Assembly: GCA_943369295.1 (NCBI GenBank)
Contig: CALRMU020000005.1
Coordinates: 1-64,000 of the forward strand
Direction of reading: 5' to 3'
DNA length: 64,000 nt
Source of the DNA: JAKRSE01 sp943369295
GTDB taxonomy: Bacteria; Armatimonadota; Fimbriimonadia; Fimbriimonadales; Fimbriimonadaceae
Positions 60,762 through 64,000 of the stretch are shown here, one piece after another; positions within the stretch are counted from its first letter, which is position 1; every line of letters starts with the position of its first letter. Under the pieces are notes generated by a model, which saw only the letters and a list, made by a program, of their open reading frames with translations, had not been told where the DNA came from and ran no database searches. Made by a program: the position numbers and the translations under genes.

Positions 60762-61760
60762 TCACTGCTTCCAAAACTCCAAAGGAACCATCGATTCCTT
60801 TGGAAGGCCAGTATCAACTCTGTCCTTGCCCATCACATAAAACATTCTTAAAACAAGGTCTTGTGCATAATTGCCAAATCCCTTGCCAAACAGGTTAAAG
60901 CCACCTTTGTGCTCGGCATCTTCCTTAATGCCAATGCGGATTGAAATCGGCTTGTTGGGTTGAATTCCGGCAGCATCTAATGTGATGCCAGAAAGTGGGT
61001 TGCCATCCAGCGAGGCTCCTTCGTTATCGAGAGACCAGATCTTCAGAGCTCCGTACTGGGTCATGTGGTCAACCCACCATCCGGGATTCAAAATTCCGCG
61101 CTTGGCGCCAAAATCGCCGGGGCAGGTCCAGGTGCCGATTTCGAGCCCATTCACCCAGACTGTGATGTCCGACGGCCAGTCGTGGTCGTAATTCGGAGCC
61201 TCCGAACAGGCCTCCATAATCAATTCCATTCTTAGAATATCGACTGTGGCCGGAAGTGTGTTTGGAAAGTTGTATTCAACGTAGCCATCCGACATCCAAA
61301 GAATCTCGGCGCTGGCTCGCTCTGGGTCAAGAAAGGCCTGAGGGATATCCAAAAAGCCGATCATCTTTTCTCGGTTGGCCAAGCCGCACTGAGCGATGGG
61401 GTTTGCCTGACTGTATAGCCCAATAGGCATGGTTACTTCTTCCATGCGCTCTTCGGTGATTCCTGCCGATTCAAACGAAACGATCATTTGATCGAATCTG
61501 AGCCGACACCTCTTCTGCATGCCTTGAGCTCCCGGCATGTATTCACTGAGAACTAGGCCAGCCTGTTCTAAAATTTGGATGTGCTTGGTGACGGTGGGCT
61601 GAGAGAGCCCCATGGCGAGGCCAATTTCGTTGATGTTTCGGTCGCCGCCAGCCAGGAGAGAAATGATCTCCAGACGTGCTTCTGAACCCAGGGCCTTAAA
61701 AATTCCTGCCCCTGATCCGTTTCTCACTTGGAGAATGTGAGACTTGAGTTCGCCTGACAT
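60762..61760 (-). CDS. ArsR-type winged-helix regulator with large C-terminal domain
   Basis: 332 aa from ATG 61760 (MSGELKSHILQVRNGSGAG). The N-terminal ~85 residues are an ArsR HTH (ALGSEARLEIISLLAGGDRN, LSQPTVTKHIQILEQAGLVL), without the Cys metal ligands of metal-sensing ArsR proteins. The remaining ~230 residues are a beta-rich domain (SDGYVEYNFPNTLPATVDIL, WVNGLEIGTWTCPGDFG), possibly a sugar-binding sensor. Divergent from the GH43 gene at 61854, whose expression it probably controls. Confidence 0.85.
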   Translation of the reverse strand: MSGELKSHILQVRNGSGAGIFKALGSEARLEIISLLAGGDRNINEIGLAMGLSQPTVTKHIQILEQAGLVLSEYMPGAQGMQKRCRLRFDQMIVSFESAGITEERMEEVTMPIGLYSQANPIAQCGLANREKMIGFLDIPQAFLDPERASAEILWMSDGYVEYNFPNTLPATVDILRMELIMEACSEAPNYDHDWPSDITVWVNGLEIGTWTCPGDFGAKRGILNPGWWVDHMTQYGALKIWSLDNEGASLDGNPLSGITLDAAGIQPNKPISIRIGIKEDAEHKGGFNLFGKGFGNYAQDLVLRMFYVMGKDRVDTGLPKESMVPLEFWKQ

Positions 61761-61781
61761 CGTTTGCCGCCTTCTGCAATT

Positions 61782-61810
61782 ACTATAGCACAAGTGCGAT
61801 GCTCATGCAA
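61782..61810 (-). promoter_or_regulatory. Consensus promoter of the ArsR-type gene
   Basis: On the minus strand TTGCAT (-35), 17-nt spacer, TATAGT (-10, preceded by TGC, an extended -10). Predicted start about 15 nt before ATG 61760. The same TGCTATAGT motif serves icd. Confidence 0.6.
61788..61797. promoter_or_regulatory. Putative ArsR operator
   Basis: Perfect palindrome GCAC-AA-GTGC inside the spacer of the arsR promoter. Binding here would block the regulator's own promoter and, being close to the start of the divergent GH43 promoter, that one too. Confidence 0.45.
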
Positions 61811-61829
61811 TTGTTCAGCAAAAATGTTC

Positions 61830-61835
61830 TACAAT
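61830..61835 (+). promoter_or_regulatory. Possible -10 of the divergent GH43 gene
   Basis: TACAAT on the plus strand, 19 nt before ATG 61854. No well-spaced -35 is present, which would fit an activated or repressed promoter. Confidence 0.35.
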
Positions 61836-61853
61836 CTGATCAGACCAAGCTAA

Positions 61854-62822
61854 ATGAGCCTGATTACTCCTAACATTGAATCTCAACTCGGCTATGCAAA
61901 CCCCGTTTATCCCACCTATTTCGCCGACCCCTTTGTTCTGCGAGTAGGGGATGAGTGGTTTGCCTTTGGCACAGGGGCAATGCCAGAAAGCAATCCGGAG
62001 GGAGGTCAGTTTCAGGTTCTTTGGTCAAATAATCTTGTTGATTGGAAGCCCCTTGGTCCAGCCCTCGTCCCACCTGCTGAGTTTAAAGGGCATGCTTTCT
62101 GGGCTCCAGAAGTTGCATTTCACAGGGGCCAGTACTACATGTACTACTCGGTAGGAGTTGGAGACAAAGACCACCAGATTCGGGTCGCTTCTTCCTCCAA
62201 GCCGGCCGGACCCTACCTTGACGAAGGCAGATTGACCCCAGAAGACTGCCCCTTTGCCATCGACCCCTGCCCCTACAAGCACACAGATGGACGATGGTTT
62301 TTGTTTTACGCCACCGACCTGGTTGAAGGCGAGAGGCCAGGGACAGTCTTGATGGTGGATGAACTGACCACCATGACCGAACTGGCCGGCACCCCAACCC
62401 TTGTCGCCAGGGCAACCGAAAAATGGCAGAGGTTTGAGAAAGATCGGCCAATCTACAAAGGGATCCACGATTGGCACACTCTCGAAGGGCCATCCGCACA
62501 CTTTAAAAACGGCCAGATTTTCTGCCTCTACAGCGGAGGAAACTGGCAGAACGACACTTACGGGGTCGATTACGTTTCTGCCCCTCACCCCACAGGGCCC
62601 TGGGTTAACACTTCTCAACCAGAACCCCGAACCCTTAAAACCCGACCAGGCTTGGTGCTCGGCCCAGGGCACAACTCAGTGACCAGCGGCCCTGGCGAAA
62701 CCGGCGACTTTATTGTCTACCATGCCTGGGATAGGGGAAGGACAGCAAGGCTGATGAGGATTGACCCCATTATTTGGGGAGAGGAAGGCCCAACCTGCCT
62801 TGGCCCGACCTTGAAAGATTGA
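61854..62822 (+). CDS. GH43-family glycoside hydrolase, divergent from ArsR
   Basis: 322 aa without a signal peptide, so probably cytoplasmic. General base Asp25 in YFADPFVL, LEGP with general acid Glu211, pKa modulator Asp137 in AIDPCPY, plus AFWAPEVAFHRGQYYMYYSV. Substrates of this group are arabino- or xylo-oligosaccharides. Its intracellular location fits processing of imported oligosaccharides. Controlled by the divergent ArsR-type regulator. Confidence 0.9.
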   Translation: MSLITPNIESQLGYANPVYPTYFADPFVLRVGDEWFAFGTGAMPESNPEGGQFQVLWSNNLVDWKPLGPALVPPAEFKGHAFWAPEVAFHRGQYYMYYSVGVGDKDHQIRVASSSKPAGPYLDEGRLTPEDCPFAIDPCPYKHTDGRWFLFYATDLVEGERPGTVLMVDELTTMTELAGTPTLVARATEKWQRFEKDRPIYKGIHDWHTLEGPSAHFKNGQIFCLYSGGNWQNDTYGVDYVSAPHPTGPWVNTSQPEPRTLKTRPGLVLGPGHNSVTSGPGETGDFIVYHAWDRGRTARLMRIDPIIWGEEGPTCLGPTLKD

Positions 62823-63801
62823 AAGGTTCAAACACCAGCTCTGCAATCAAAGGCCTGTGGTCAGAACCCACATCTGGCCCCACCCAACAGCTGATTGGCG
62901 TGAAGCCCTTGTTCACCAAGAGATGATCGATTCTGAGAACCGGATAGCTGCTCGGAAAACTCCAGCCTGGCCCCCAGCCGACCGCCTCGAAACAATTTGT
63001 CATATTTTGCGAAAGTTGTCTGCTAAGACCATGCCTCGGTGGGTTGTTAAAATCACCCCCAATGATCAAAGGCAAGCCTGTCTTGACTGCCTCCTGCAGC
63101 ATCGCCTCAAGGTTCTGCCTTTGGGCGTCGGCTCCCACCCTCAAAAAGTCTCCCCCTTCAAAAAAAGGATCAATCGTCCAGTGAATACTAAGGACTCTGA
63201 ACTTGTATGGCCCCTCAACATCAGCCGAGATGATCCTTCTCCAGTCTTCGACCGGCAATGGAACTGACCTGATATTGGTTAAGGGCCAGCGAGAAACTAT
63301 TGCTGTTTCACCCTCGTGAAAAGTGTGCCAACCGCCCAGCTCCCTTGCCAGCCAGGTGTGCATTAGCTCATCGTCGCCCTTGATTTCCTGTAGCAGCAGA
63401 ACATCAATCTCTTCCTTCTTTATCAGATCGAGAGCCTTTGTAAGCCGACGGGAATAATAGTGAACGTTGAAGCTCATCACCTTGAGCTTTGCTGAACTTG
63501 GCAGAACGCTATGCCCCACTGGCCTGTTAGGAATCTCGAAACCCAGCAGAGGCAGCCCAAGCAGAAAGTTCAGACCCAGAAAAACCCCAATCGCCTGCCA
63601 TTGAGAGCGGAACCTGAAGAACAGGATAAGCAGAACGAAAATGCTTGGGAGAAGAAGCACAACCGGGGGCAGCATGCCAAACACAACATGCAGCCAGTTA
63701 TCAATCGGCAGAAGCAAGGAGAGGTGACAGAGTGCCAGCCAGACTCCGCAGAGTACAACCCAGATTGCTGCTGCTATCGACTTAGGCTTCTCGATGCTCA
63801 T
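62770..63801 (-). CDS. Membrane-anchored EEP-family protein
   Basis: 343 aa. Two to three N-terminal hydrophobic segments (AAAIWVVLCGVWLALCHLSL, LLPSIFVLLILFFRF), then an EEP phosphoesterase domain with LKVMSFNVHYYSRR, VLLLQEIKGDDE, IGGDFNNPPRHGLSR and SDHRPLIAEL. Overlaps the end of the convergent GH43 gene by 53 bp. Starts with ATGA overlapping the stop of a second EEP gene, so the two are a tandem pair. Confidence 0.85.
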   Translation of the reverse strand: MSIEKPKSIAAAIWVVLCGVWLALCHLSLLLPIDNWLHVVFGMLPPVVLLLPSIFVLLILFFRFRSQWQAIGVFLGLNFLLGLPLLGFEIPNRPVGHSVLPSSAKLKVMSFNVHYYSRRLTKALDLIKKEEIDVLLLQEIKGDDELMHTWLARELGGWHTFHEGETAIVSRWPLTNIRSVPLPVEDWRRIISADVEGPYKFRVLSIHWTIDPFFEGGDFLRVGADAQRQNLEAMLQEAVKTGLPLIIGGDFNNPPRHGLSRQLSQNMTNCFEAVGWGPGWSFPSSYPVLRIDHLLVNKGFTPISCWVGPDVGSDHRPLIAELVFEPFNLSRSGQGRLGLPLPK

Positions 63802-64000
63802 TGCTCTTTAAAGCTTAACTCGGCGACAACTGGCAGGTGGTCCGAACCAATGTCCCTATCTACGTAACAATGCTCCACGTTGAACAGCTTGTTCGTATAG
63901 AGATAGTCAATACGAACCACTGGCAGCTTTTTGTGATAGGTCCAGCCGAAGCCTGTCCCCGCCTCATCAAAAGCATTGGTCAGTACCCGACTTAGTTCTT
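63798..64000 (-). CDS. EEP-family protein, C-terminal part (5' end beyond window)
   Basis: Open from the window edge to TGA 63798. The last 66 residues read ELSRVLTNAFDEAGTGFGWT, then YHKKLPVVRIDYLYTNKLF and DIGSDHLPVVAELSF, the conserved C-terminal segment of the EEP fold. It overlaps the start of the next EEP gene by 4 bp (ATGA), indicating a duplicated, co-translated pair. Confidence 0.85.
   Translation of the reverse strand, partial: ELSRVLTNAFDEAGTGFGWTYHKKLPVVRIDYLYTNKLFNVEHCYVDRDIGSDHLPVVAELSFKEQ

Overview
The window looks like chromosomal DNA from a free-living Gram-negative-type bacterium of moderate GC content. The best guess is Armatimonadota, near Fimbriimonadia. This is inferred from the combination of a type IV prepilin-like secreted protein with an FADGH motif, a PEP-CTERM protein, Thermus-type isocitrate dehydrogenase, many secreted glycoside hydrolases and several cupin/ThuA/EEP-fold proteins. 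No 16S rRNA is present, so the assignment is not proven. Genes run on both strands, often in short operons with 1-4 bp overlaps and GTG starts.

Layout. 1-5.8 kb: housekeeping block on the minus strand (tig, clpP, exonuclease III, and an Lrp / Eis-like acetyltransferase / cystathionine synthase operon). 6.4-12.4 kb: a tRNA-Glu gene followed by at least four same-direction copies of a composite repeat. Each copy ends in the last ~15 nt of the tRNA, and the first two are separated by long perfect hairpins. Between copies sit an NDH-2 gene, a DksA-like remnant, a SEC-C protein and several orphan genes. This is the most unusual region in the window. 13.8-16.8 kb: isocitrate dehydrogenase, a small winged-helix protein and dihydroorotase. 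17-24.6 kb: a LacI-controlled operon (lacI, large GH5 glycanase, SDR, ThuA) plus a large unknown secreted protein. 24.8-40.4 kb: mostly small soluble, membrane and secreted proteins, including YcxB-like, NTF2-like, DinB, AlkD-like, DUF2867, VOC, a lysozyme-inhibitor-like protein, a zinc metalloprotease, AraC and a lipoprotein. 40.5-46 kb: a sulfur-handling operon (MBL-rhodanese, rhodanese, TauE exporter) divergent from a fur-katG peroxide-defence pair. 46-64 kb: carbohydrate region with GH5, GH29, a clan GH-D-like enzyme and two GH43 enzymes, one controlled by a divergent ArsR-type regulator. A PEP-CTERM protein, a prepilin/lipoprotein pair and three EEP-family phosphatase/nuclease proteins also lie here.

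How it fits together: the cell appears to degrade plant or algal polysaccharide (beta-glucan, arabinan, fucosides, galactosides) with secreted enzymes under local LacI and ArsR control, and it detoxifies sulfide/persulfide and peroxide. Several real genes are shorter than 60 codons and easily missed: a membrane protein at 25826-26005, a zinc-ribbon protein at 50355-50501 and a lipoprotein at 59518-59694. No CRISPR array, insertion sequence, integrase or replication origin was seen.
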